A DNA stretch of 9,953 nt from the NCBI GenBank assembly GCA_023390055.1, contig JAEWDP010000130.1, positions 1 through 9,953 of the forward strand, in the 5' to 3' direction. The DNA is from Pseudomonadota bacterium. GTDB taxonomy: Bacteria > Pseudomonadota > Alphaproteobacteria > Rhizobiales > Rhizobiaceae. The position numbers and the translations under genes were made by a program. Of this stretch, positions 1 through 5,854 are shown piece after piece; positions within the stretch are counted from its first letter, which is position 1; the number at the start of each line of letters is the position of its first letter. The notes below the pieces were generated by a model. The model worked only from the letters and a program-made list of their open reading frames with translations. It was not told the origin of the DNA and searched no databases.

Positions 1-482
1 ACGAGGTCCATGCCGGGTTGATGCCCGAGGACAAGCTGGAACTGATCCGGAAGATGAAGGCGGATGGCGCGCATGTCGCCATGGTCGGCGACGGCATCAA
101 CGATGCACCGGCGCTTGCCGCAGCCGATACCTCGATCGCCATGGGCGCGGCCGGCAGCGACGTCGCCATCGAGACCGCCGACATCGCACTGCTCAAGGAC
201 GATCTCGGCAAGATCCCCGAGGCGATGGCGATTTCGCGCGCAACGCTGGGCAATATGCGCCAGAACCTCGTCATCGCACTGGTGACGGTGGCCGGACTGC
301 TGGCGGGCGTGTTCTCCGGCAATGTCCATATGGCGGGCGGCATGCTGGTCCACCAACTTTCGGTACTGATCGTCATCGCCAACGGCATGCGCCTTCTGCG
401 TGTACCGAAGGCCACCGCACCCGGCGGGAGGGCTTCAAAAGCCTCCACCGCCCGGCCCGCGACTGTGGCCGCGCGCGGCTGA
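1..482 (+). CDS. P1B-type heavy-metal-translocating ATPase, C-terminal fragment (5' end outside the window)
   Basis: This is the C-terminal ~160 residues of an inner-membrane P1B ATPase that pumps a transition metal out of the cytoplasm. The frame is open from base 3 (EVHAGLMPEDK, the end of the P domain), so the gene begins upstream of the window. The hinge motif GDGINDAPAL, the following SDVAIETADIALL stretch and two final membrane helices (around LVIALVTVAGLLAGVF and MLVHQLSVLIVIANGMRLL) are visible. The last helix lacks the MSxSS signature of Cu(I) pumps, has HQLS instead, and lacks the Asp expected for classical ZntA. The metal is therefore probably not copper, and Zn, Cd, Co or Mn remain open. 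An Ala/Pro-rich tail of about 26 residues follows the last helix. The gene is followed by a strong terminator, so it probably ends its own transcription unit. The family is certain; the substrate is not. Confidence 0.93.
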   Translation, partial: EVHAGLMPEDKLELIRKMKADGAHVAMVGDGINDAPALAAADTSIAMGAAGSDVAIETADIALLKDDLGKIPEAMAISRATLGNMRQNLVIALVTVAGLLAGVFSGNVHMAGGMLVHQLSVLIVIANGMRLLRVPKATAPGGRASKASTARPATVAARG

Positions 483-493
483 AGCTTCCTCGC

Positions 494-526
494 AGACCCC
501 GCAGCGATGCGAGGTCTATTGTTTTT
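494..526 (+). terminator. Rho-independent terminator after the P1B ATPase
   Basis: The stem AGACC-C-CGCA pairs with TGCG-A-GGTCT, with one internal mismatch, and closes on the GNRA-type tetraloop GCGA (504-507). A T-rich tract (ATTGTTTTT, 518-526) follows at once. It lies 11 nt after the ATPase stop codon. The fit to an intrinsic terminator is good by eye; no folding energy was calculated. Confidence 0.75.
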
Positions 527-574
527 ACGACGTCAACCCTGTCTCATCGCTCGCAACTGCCGGAAAGGATCGAC

Positions 575-1219
575 ATGGATACCAGGACCGCCCCGTGGAA
601 CGACGTTCTGGACTTCTGGTTTCCCGAATGCCGCTCCTCACAGATAGAGGCTCATACTCATCACGATCACTGGTCGTGGCGGCTGCACGGCGGAGCGGAT
701 GACATGATCGTCGAGCGCTTCGTCGACCTCACGAGCAGCGCGGCATCAGGCAGTCTCGATGACTGGGCCAGCAACCCCGAAGGCAGGCTGGCGCTCATCA
801 TCGTGCTCGACCAGTTCTCACGCTCGCTGTGGCGTGGCACGCCGCACGCTTTCACGCAGGACCCTGCCGCGCTGTCGCTGGCGATGGAGGGGCTCGCGAA
901 CGGCCACTACACATCATTGCGCATGCCCTGGTTCAGGATCGTATACAGCCAGCCGCTTGGCCATTGCGAAGGCGTCGGTCACCTCGAACGCATCGATCTG
1001 CTCATCAAGCTTCGCGAAGAGATCGCAGCGGAAGCGCCCGCTTCCCTTCAGCCGATCTACCAGTCACTGGCGAAACAGGCCCGTGATGTACGCAAGGTCA
1101 TCGCCGCATTCGGCCGTCACCCGCACCGCAATCAGGTCCTCGTCCGAAAATCGACGCCGGCGGAAGATGCTTACATCGCTGGAGGGGATTTTCCGCATGA
1201 AAGGGCGTTTCGGATGTGA
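575..1219 (+). CDS. DUF924 family protein
   Basis: This 214-aa protein has the hallmarks of the DUF924 family, an alpha-helical, TPR-like family of unknown biochemical role. The N-terminal VLDFWFPE (residues 11-18) fits, as do the central LALIIVLDQFSRSLWRGTPHAF (72-93, read as two adjoining motifs), the following QDPAALSLA, the QPLGHCE stretch (126-132) and the C-terminal FGRHPHRNQVLVRKSTPAED (179-198). Nearly the whole family length is present, so the gene looks intact. No signal peptide or membrane segment is seen, so it should be cytoplasmic. The ATG at 575 is preceded by GGAAAGGA with about 5 nt of spacing, which supports this start. It stands alone on the + strand, separated from the ATPase upstream by a terminator, so no shared pathway is implied. 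The family call is firm and the function unknown. Confidence 0.9.
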   Translation: MDTRTAPWNDVLDFWFPECRSSQIEAHTHHDHWSWRLHGGADDMIVERFVDLTSSAASGSLDDWASNPEGRLALIIVLDQFSRSLWRGTPHAFTQDPAALSLAMEGLANGHYTSLRMPWFRIVYSQPLGHCEGVGHLERIDLLIKLREEIAAEAPASLQPIYQSLAKQARDVRKVIAAFGRHPHRNQVLVRKSTPAEDAYIAGGDFPHERAFRM

Positions 1220-1227
1220 CGTTTGGA

Positions 1228-1259
1228 AACGAAACGCATCGCGGGTTGATGCTTTCGTT
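1228..1259. other. 12-bp hairpin between the DUF924 gene and the 76-aa gene
   Basis: AACGAAA-c-GCATC (1228-1240) pairs with GATGC-TTTCGTT (1248-1259), with one bulged C and a 7-nt loop (GCGGGTT). It starts 8 nt after the DUF924 stop. No T-run follows, so it is not a textbook intrinsic terminator. It could be a weak terminator, an mRNA-stabilising end, or a leader element of the next gene, whose ATG lies 56 nt downstream. A loose sigma70-like pair (TTGATG at 1246, TAGATT at 1271, 19-nt spacer) overlaps its right arm but is weak. Confidence 0.45.
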
Positions 1260-1315
1260 AGCTGTGCGGGTAGATTACGGTTGTTGTGCATTCATATTCT
1301 CTGGAAGGAAACATC

Positions 1316-1546
1316 ATGGCTGATACTTGGCTTCCCTCACTCAAGACGGCGACCCCGCAGGAGGGGTTTGATCTTGCCACCAAAATGGCGCGCGTCGGTG
1401 TCAAGGTGACCCAGCCTTCCGCGGAGATTCGTGACAAGCTGCGCGCGGCCTACGATCAGGATACCACCCAACTGATCGCCTCCTCGCAGGTGATCGCCAT
1501 CCATTTCCAGACGGTCGCGGCCGCCAACAATTACTGGCGCGATTGA
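1316..1546 (+). CDS. Hypothetical small protein (76 aa)
   Basis: I do not recognise this family. The ATG at 1316 is preceded by GGAAGGA (1303-1309) at a good distance and is preferred over an ATG at 1286, which would add ten residues with no clear ribosome binding site. The product begins MADTWLPSLKTATPQEGFDL. It is hydrophilic and probably helical, with no Cys, no signal peptide and no membrane segment. It contains a charged middle section (EIRDKLRAAYDQDT) and ends AAANNYWRD. The strong ribosome binding site and ordinary amino-acid composition favour a real gene. It converges on copA with only 14 nt between the two stop codons. The name stays hypothetical. Confidence 0.7.
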   Translation: MADTWLPSLKTATPQEGFDLATKMARVGVKVTQPSAEIRDKLRAAYDQDTTQLIASSQVIAIHFQTVAAANNYWRD

Positions 1547-1559
1547 CGCCAGGGCGTCA
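1544..1559. terminator. Possible bidirectional terminator hairpin between convergent genes
   Basis: TGACGC-CAGG-GCGTCA is a perfect 6-bp stem with a 4-nt loop. It contains the stop codon of the 76-aa gene and ends 2 nt short of the copA stop (1561-1563) on the opposite strand. Symmetry and position between two convergent stop codons suggest transcription ends here in both directions. No U-tract follows on either strand, so efficiency is doubtful. Confidence 0.35.
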
Positions 1560-1560
1560 G

Positions 1561-3912
1561 TCAAAGTTTCAGACCCCGCAATCGCAACGCGTTGGCGATG
1601 ACGCTGACCGACGACAGCGACATGGCGGCCGCAGCGATGATCGGTGACAGGAGGAGACCGAAAGCAGGGTAAAGCGCGCCCGCGGCCACCGGGATGCCGG
1701 CGGCGTTGTAAATGAAGGCGAAGAACAGGTTCTGGCGGATGTTCGCCATCGTCGCTTCCGAAAGCCGCCGCGCTTTCACGATGCCCATCAGATCGCCCTT
1801 GAGCAGCGTGACCCCCGCACTTTCAATTGCAACATCGGTGCCTGAACCCATGGCGATGCCAACATCGGCGGCGGCAAGTGCGGGCGCGTCGTTGACGCCG
1901 TCACCCGCCATCGCAACCACCCGGCCTTCCGCCTTGAGACGGCTTACCACGGCGCTTTTTGCATCCGGCAGCACATCGGCCTCGACCTCGTCGATGCCCA
2001 ATTGCCGTGCAACAGCTTCAGCCGTTGTTTTATTGTCGCCGGTCAGCATGACGATGCGGATATGCTCGCCATGCAATGCGTTCAGCGCCTCCTGCGTCGT
2101 CGCCTTGACCGGATCAGCAATGGCGAATATGCCGCCCGCCCAACCCTCGATACCGATATAGATCGCTGTCGCACCGTCATGGCGCAACGCATCAGCCTGT
2201 TCGGCAAGCAAGGTAACATCGACACCTTGTTCTTCGAGGAACGCCACATTGCCGAGCGCGATCGCCTTGCCCTCGACTACGCCGAGCGCCCCCTTGCCAA
2301 GTGGAGAATTGAAGTCCACCACTGACGGGATGGCGATGGCTTTCTTCTCCGCCGCCTCCACGATCGCCAATGCCAGCGGGTGTTCCGACGCCTTCTCGAC
2401 GCCAGCGGCCAGCCGCAGGATTTCCGTTTCGTCAAAATCGGCAGCCGCAACGATTGCCGTCACCGAAGGCCGGCCTTCCGTGAGCGTGCCGGTCTTGTCG
2501 ATGACAAGTGTGTCCACCTTTTCCATATGTTCGAGCGCCTCGGCGTTTTTGATCAGGACGCCGGCACTTGCACCCTTGCCGACACCGACCATGATCGACA
2601 TTGGTGTCGCCAACCCAAGTGCACAGGGGCAGGCAATGATCAGCACCGAAACGGCCACAACCAGCCCATAGGCAAAGCGCGGCTCCGGCCCCCAGATGCC
2701 CCAAATGATGAAGGCGAAAACTGCGATGGCAATGACCAGCGGCACGAACCAGCCCGAGACCTGGTCAGCCATGCGCTGGATCGGCGCGCGCGACCGCTGC
2801 GCATCGGCGACCATCTGCACGATACGCGACAGCATGGTGTCGCGTCCGACCTTTTCGGCGCGGATCACCAGCGCCCCGGTCTGGTTTAGCGTACCGCCGA
2901 TGACCTGATCTCCCACCGCGCGGGTGACAGGCATGGATTCACCGGTGACCATAGCTTCATCAAGCGAGGAGCGCCCGTCCTCCACTACACCGTCGACCGG
3001 CACGGTCTCGCCGGGCCGCACGCGCAACAGGTCGCCGAGAACGACATGTTCTACCGGCACGTCCTGTTCCGTGCCGTCAACGCTGATGCGCCGCGCCGCT
3101 TTCGGCGCCAGATCGAGCAGCGCCCTGATCGCACCAGATGTCTGTTCGCGGGCGCGCAGTTCCAACACCTGACCGAGCAGTACCAGAACGGTGATGACCG
3201 CGGCCGCCTCGAAATAGACGGCGACCGTGCCGTCCGCGGTGCGAAAAGCGGCGGGGAAGATACCCGGCGCAAGGGCGGCGACGATGCTGTAGGCGAAGGC
3301 GACGCCAGTTCCCATTGCAATCAGGGTGAACATGTTGAGGCTGCGATTGGCCAGCGACGCCCAGGCACGCTCGAAGAACGGCCATCCGCACCACAAGACC
3401 ACGGGCGTCGCCAGAACGAGTTGAATCCAGATCGATACCCGCATAGGCACCAGATGATGCAGCGCGGGCACGAGATGGCTCCCCATTTCGAGAACAAACA
3501 CCGGAGCGGCGAGCACCAGGCCGATCCAGAAACGCCGTGTCATGTCGGCAAGTTCGGGGCTGGGGCCGCTGTCGGCCATTACGACCAGCGGCTCAAGCGC
3601 CATGCCGCAGATCGGGCAGCTTCCCGGCCCATCCTGTCGAATCTCGGGATGCATCGGGCATGTCCAGATCGCGCCCTCGGGAGCCTCATTAACAGGTGAC
3701 GCTTCCCCAGCAAGATATCTGTTCGGGTCGGACATAAATTTTGCCTTGCAGGAAGCCGAGCAAAAATAGTGGGTGTGGTCCTCATGGGTCAGGCGATGTT
3801 CAGCGGTCCGCGGATCAACGTCCATCCCGCAGACAGGATCCTTCACAAGATGCCTGCCAGTCGCTTGAGCGTGATGGTGGGAATGTTGCTGACGCCCAAC
3901 TTCGGAATTCAT
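1561..3912 (-). CDS. copA: Cu(I)-exporting P1B-1 ATPase with YHS and heavy-metal-binding N-terminal domains
   Basis: This protein (783 aa) pumps Cu(I) across the inner membrane at the cost of ATP. From the ATG at 3912 the domains are: a His-rich start (HSHHH, 10-14); a YHS-type domain (DPVCGMDV, about 21-68); a heavy-metal-binding domain (TCPMHPE at 84-90, CPICGM at 99-104); eight membrane helices; the actuator TGES (323-326); the metal-site CPC (428-430); the phosphorylated DKTGT (Asp472); the nucleotide-binding HP (511-512); GDGVND (670-675); and MSLSS in the last helix (764-768), the Cu(I) signature. No classical GMxCxxC HMA domain is seen. The same frame also opens with a GTG at 3924, but AAAGGTGG sits about 9 nt before the ATG and directly against the GTG, so the ATG is favoured. 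It lies 34 nt downstream of the flavoprotein gene on the same strand and is probably cotranscribed with it. All catalytic motifs are intact. Confidence 0.95.
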   Translation of the reverse strand: MNSEVGRQQHSHHHAQATGRHLVKDPVCGMDVDPRTAEHRLTHEDHTHYFCSASCKAKFMSDPNRYLAGEASPVNEAPEGAIWTCPMHPEIRQDGPGSCPICGMALEPLVVMADSGPSPELADMTRRFWIGLVLAAPVFVLEMGSHLVPALHHLVPMRVSIWIQLVLATPVVLWCGWPFFERAWASLANRSLNMFTLIAMGTGVAFAYSIVAALAPGIFPAAFRTADGTVAVYFEAAAVITVLVLLGQVLELRAREQTSGAIRALLDLAPKAARRISVDGTEQDVPVEHVVLGDLLRVRPGETVPVDGVVEDGRSSLDEAMVTGESMPVTRAVGDQVIGGTLNQTGALVIRAEKVGRDTMLSRIVQMVADAQRSRAPIQRMADQVSGWFVPLVIAIAVFAFIIWGIWGPEPRFAYGLVVAVSVLIIACPCALGLATPMSIMVGVGKGASAGVLIKNAEALEHMEKVDTLVIDKTGTLTEGRPSVTAIVAAADFDETEILRLAAGVEKASEHPLALAIVEAAEKKAIAIPSVVDFNSPLGKGALGVVEGKAIALGNVAFLEEQGVDVTLLAEQADALRHDGATAIYIGIEGWAGGIFAIADPVKATTQEALNALHGEHIRIVMLTGDNKTTAEAVARQLGIDEVEADVLPDAKSAVVSRLKAEGRVVAMAGDGVNDAPALAAADVGIAMGSGTDVAIESAGVTLLKGDLMGIVKARRLSEATMANIRQNLFFAFIYNAAGIPVAAGALYPAFGLLLSPIIAAAAMSLSSVSVIANALRLRGLKL

Positions 3913-3946
3913 TCTTGGATCCACCTTTCTTGTGAAACTTCGAAAC

Positions 3947-5335
3947 TCATCTTGCCTCGACCTTGGCGAACAGCGCGTTCAACCCCTCGGCCGTTGTCGG
4001 ATGCGCAAGAATGGCATCGCGCAGGACGCTGTATGGCAGGCCGCCGAGCATGGCCGCCTGCACCACTGCCATCACGTCTCCGGCATCCGAACCGATCATC
4101 GTAAAACCCGCGATCTGGTCCTGCGGGTCGACCAGCGCCTTCATGAAGCCGGTGGTCTGTGACGTCGTGCGCGTCCGCAAAACAGCCTTCATCGGTAATT
4201 GCACGATGCGCATCTCCTTTCCACTGGCTCGAGCCACGACTTCACTCATGCCGATGCGGGCAAGGGGCGGATCAATAAACATGCAATAGGGCATCAGCCG
4301 CCCGGTGGTCGTTCTGTCTCCACCATCGAGATTGTCGCGGATAATTCGGAAATCATCGAGCGATGCGTGGGTGAATTGCGGGCTTCCGGCACATTCGCCA
4401 ATGGCAAAGACGTCCCTTGCAGTCGTCTCCAGGCGATCGTTCACCTTGATGTAACCACGATCCGTCAACGCAATGCCTGCTTCTTCGAGACCGATATCCT
4501 GCGTGTTGGGCGTGCGGCCGGTCGCAACCAGAATATCCGTACCCTCGATCGTTCTCGAACCGTCCGGCGCGCGAACGGTGGCCCGTACGCTTTCGCCTGA
4601 TCGACCCTCCACCTTCTCGGCTTCGGCCGACACAAGCACCTCGACGCCCTCCTCCTCGAGGATTTTTCGAACCTCGACGGAAACATCTTCATCTTCGTGC
4701 TTCACAAGCCGTGGCCCACGATCCACAACAGTGACACGGCTGCCGAAACGTCGGTAGGCCTGTGCCAGCTCAAGTCCGACATAGCCGCCGCCGAGAACAA
4801 TCAGATGCGCTGGCAAGCGGTCCAGTTCGAGCGCTTCGATATGGGTGAGCGGCTTGGCTTCTGCGAGCCCTGGAACGGATGGAACGCTGGCATGTGTCCC
4901 AAGATTGAGAAAAAGCTTTTCAGCGGTGAGCCGCTGCGTCCCGCCATCGTTCAGCGCAACCTCGACCATCTTTGGCGCGACGAGGCGTGCATCACCCATG
5001 ATGAGTTCCGCGCCCGTCGTCTCAAAGCGTTCGATGTGAAACGCAACGAGACTTTCGACCATGGCGCGCTTGCGCGCCACAACCGCCTTCATGTCGACCG
5101 AGACCGGGCCGGCAGCAATACCGTACTTGCCGGCGTGTGCAACGGCATGAGCGATGCCCGCGCTCCAGATCTCGTTCTTGCTGGGCAGGCAGTTGATGTT
5201 GGGACAGGAGCCGCCGATCCAGCGTCGCTCGATAACGGCTATCTTCTGGCCAGCTTGCGCCAGGTGCCAGGCGAGGTATTTTCCACCCTCGCCGCTGCCA
5301 ATCACGATGGCGTCGTAGCGCTTCGCTTCCGTCAT
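3947..5335 (-). CDS. RclA/mercuric-reductase-like FAD-dependent pyridine nucleotide-disulfide oxidoreductase
   Basis: This 462-aa class I flavoprotein disulfide reductase is cytoplasmic and uses FAD with NAD(P)H. Visible parts, counted from the ATG at 5335, are the FAD-binding GSGEGG (13-18), the redox Cys pair CPNINC (Cys44, Cys49), the nucleotide-binding GGGYVG (182-187), ATGRTPN (271-277), the second FAD contact AIGEC (311-315) and a C-terminal dimerisation domain with HPTTAE (445-450). The central stretch QFTHASLDDFRIIRD and the end LPYSVLRDAILAHP recall E. coli RclA, reported as a Cu(II) or hypothiocyanite reductase, more than lipoamide dehydrogenase. The C-terminal Cys pair of MerA is absent, so mercury reduction is unlikely. 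AAAGGA lies about 11 nt before this ATG; a TTG at 5380 would add 15 residues without support. It precedes copA by 34 nt, which suggests copper or oxidant defence. The family is firm; the substrate is inferred. Confidence 0.9.
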   Translation of the reverse strand: MTEAKRYDAIVIGSGEGGKYLAWHLAQAGQKIAVIERRWIGGSCPNINCLPSKNEIWSAGIAHAVAHAGKYGIAAGPVSVDMKAVVARKRAMVESLVAFHIERFETTGAELIMGDARLVAPKMVEVALNDGGTQRLTAEKLFLNLGTHASVPSVPGLAEAKPLTHIEALELDRLPAHLIVLGGGYVGLELAQAYRRFGSRVTVVDRGPRLVKHEDEDVSVEVRKILEEEGVEVLVSAEAEKVEGRSGESVRATVRAPDGSRTIEGTDILVATGRTPNTQDIGLEEAGIALTDRGYIKVNDRLETTARDVFAIGECAGSPQFTHASLDDFRIIRDNLDGGDRTTTGRLMPYCMFIDPPLARIGMSEVVARASGKEMRIVQLPMKAVLRTRTTSQTTGFMKALVDPQDQIAGFTMIGSDAGDVMAVVQAAMLGGLPYSVLRDAILAHPTTAEGLNALFAKVEAR

Positions 5336-5406
5336 CAACGGCGCATCCTTTTGCAACACCAACAATATCTGCGATGACAATATGCCACTCGCTCGTGCGC
5401 GATCAT
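5335..5406 (-). CDS. Candidate Cys/His-rich upstream ORF (23 aa) coupled to the flavoprotein gene
   Basis: A 24-codon frame runs from an ATG at 5406 to a TGA whose last base is the first base of the flavoprotein ATG (TGATG). This arrangement usually allows translational coupling. The peptide ends AYCHRRYCWCCKRMRR: four Cys at positions 10, 15, 17 and 18, plus His4 and His11, with a basic end. A weak AAGAG lies 6 nt before its ATG. The ribosome binding site of the downstream gene sits inside its last codons. The frame is also open further upstream, back to 5700, but that longer part looks random. Cys-rich upstream ORFs that sense copper are known in other proteobacteria (CruR in Bordetella); similarity to them is only by layout. 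It could be chance, since the sequence is short. Confidence 0.4.
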   Translation of the reverse strand: MIAHERVAYCHRRYCWCCKRMRR

Positions 5407-5425
5407 GTCATACTCTTGCGCGATC
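5396..5425. repeat. 9-bp direct repeat TGCGCGATC with 21-bp period
   Basis: TGCGCGATC occurs at 5396-5404 and again at 5417-5425. The copies start exactly 21 bp apart, two helical turns, so they present the same DNA face. They lie 61-90 bp upstream of the flavoprotein ATG, and the first copy overlaps the start of the candidate upstream ORF. Such spacing suits a pair of regulator subunits, but no known consensus was matched. Confidence 0.4.
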
Positions 5426-5427
5426 GG

Positions 5428-5438
5428 GCAATTATTGC
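5428..5438. promoter_or_regulatory. 11-bp palindrome GCAATTATTGC
   Basis: GCAAT-T-ATTGC is a perfect dyad and the most AT-rich spot in this part of the upstream region. On the - strand it reads GCAATAATTGC and could contain a -10-like AATAAT (5436 to 5431) serving the copper operon. No convincing -35 lies at the right distance, so the promoter reading is weak. Confidence 0.3.
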
Positions 5439-5449
5439 TGCCTTTGCAA

Positions 5450-5466
5450 GATCCCCATGGGGGTAG
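5450..5466. promoter_or_regulatory. C/G-tract dyad resembling a CsoR/RcnR-family operator
   Basis: On the - strand the site reads CTACCCCCATGGGGATC: a perfect CCCCATGGGG core with flanking TA and AT. Operators of the CsoR/RcnR/FrmR (DUF156) copper, nickel and formaldehyde repressors are typically such TA-flanked C/G tracts. It lies about 115-130 bp upstream of the flavoprotein ATG and 44 bp upstream of the candidate upstream ORF, a place from which it could control the copper operon. No regulator gene of this family is present in the window. Confidence 0.4.
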
Positions 5467-5480
5467 CCGGACTTGTCCGG
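5467..5480. promoter_or_regulatory. 14-bp dyad CCGGACTTGTCCGG
   Basis: Two perfect 6-bp arms (CCGGAC and GTCCGG) surround TT, directly next to the C/G-tract dyad at 5450-5466. On the - strand TTGCTT (5486 to 5481) adjoins it, which recalls MerR-family sites lying between -35 and -10. However, no AT-rich -10 follows at 17-20 bp, so a MerR-type promoter is not established. It is a probable binding site for an unknown regulator. Confidence 0.4.
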
Positions 5481-5728
5481 AAGCAAATACCCGAGGGACG
5501 TCACAGTATTGACCGCCTGCCACATCGCGAAAATGCAGACGCGCCCGCACCGACACACGGATTTGTGAACATTCCTCAATCCTGCGAAATGATTTCGTCT
5601 GGAAGAAACGCATCTTGTCGGTAACAACGGTCATCCTGTTTCTCGACATTTGCAGCACTTCCCGCCGGAAACGCCAGGCAATGGTCAAGCGATTGTTCAA
5701 TTCAGGTGTGAATACGAAGGCCCTTCAG

Positions 5729-5760
5729 GTCGACTGCGCGGGCCCGATCTGCCAGTCGAC
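5729..5760. repeat. Inverted repeat GTCGACTG / CAGTCGAC upstream of the SDR gene
   Basis: Two perfect 8-bp arms (5729-5736 and 5753-5760) are separated by 16 bp, and arm starts are 24 bp apart. A third GTCGACTT, a near copy of the left arm, occurs at 5802-5809, 46 bp before the SDR ATG. The layout suits an operator for the SDR-GH15 operon, or an RNA stem in its leader. Confidence 0.35.
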
Positions 5761-5854
5761 GGCTTCATTATCCCGATAGAATTGGGCCATCACAGTATTC
5801 CGTCGACTTCCTCGAAAATTTGCCTTCGCTGATCCCCGCCCTACTATCACTGGA

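Larger units (their letters stand above)
5407..5854. other. Divergent intergenic region between the copper operon and the SDR-GH15 operon
   Basis: About 450 bp separate the two divergent units. The left third holds three dyads and a direct repeat (5396-5480) that face the copper operon. The middle (5500-5720) shows nothing recognisable. The right third holds an 8-bp inverted repeat (5729-5760). Open frames on both strands in this stretch have no good ribosome binding site and no family likeness. No clear sigma70 promoter could be assigned for the SDR gene. Confidence 0.6.

Noticed and set aside
3046..3699. Long open frame on the + strand opposite copA (217 codons)
   Set aside because: It lies fully antisense to well-conserved CopA motifs; such shadows are common in GC-rich genes.
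3922..3924. GTG start for copA, four residues upstream
   Set aside because: The purine-rich ribosome binding site touches the GTG but is correctly spaced for the ATG at 3912.
3947..5335. Assignment of the flavoprotein as mercuric reductase (merA)
   Set aside because: The N-terminal HMA domain and C-terminal Cys pair of MerA are missing, and no mer genes are nearby.
4697..5377. Long open frame on the + strand opposite the flavoprotein gene (226 codons)
   Set aside because: Antisense shadow of a gene with clear FAD and NAD motifs; the product resembles no family.
5378..5380. TTG start for the flavoprotein, 15 residues upstream
   Set aside because: It adds residues outside the family's usual N-terminus and has no ribosome binding site; the ATG at 5335 has one.
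5458..5486. MerR-family promoter reading of TTGCTT plus the CCGGAC dyad
   Set aside because: No -10-like element lies 17-20 bp downstream on the - strand; the region there is a run of C and G.
5338..5700. 121-codon open frame on the - strand containing the Cys-rich tail
   Set aside because: Only the last 23 codons have features of interest. The upstream part lacks a good ribosome binding site, has random-looking composition and crosses the dyad cluster.
5660..5700. Possible general-stress (EcfG-type, GGAAC-N16/17-CGTT) promoter before the SDR-GH15 operon
   Set aside because: The nearest match (GGAAAC ... CGATTG) deviates in both boxes.
5501..5799. Direct repeat TCACAGTATT at 5501 and 5790
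   Set aside because: A 10-bp match within 10 kb is expected many times by chance, and the two contexts differ.
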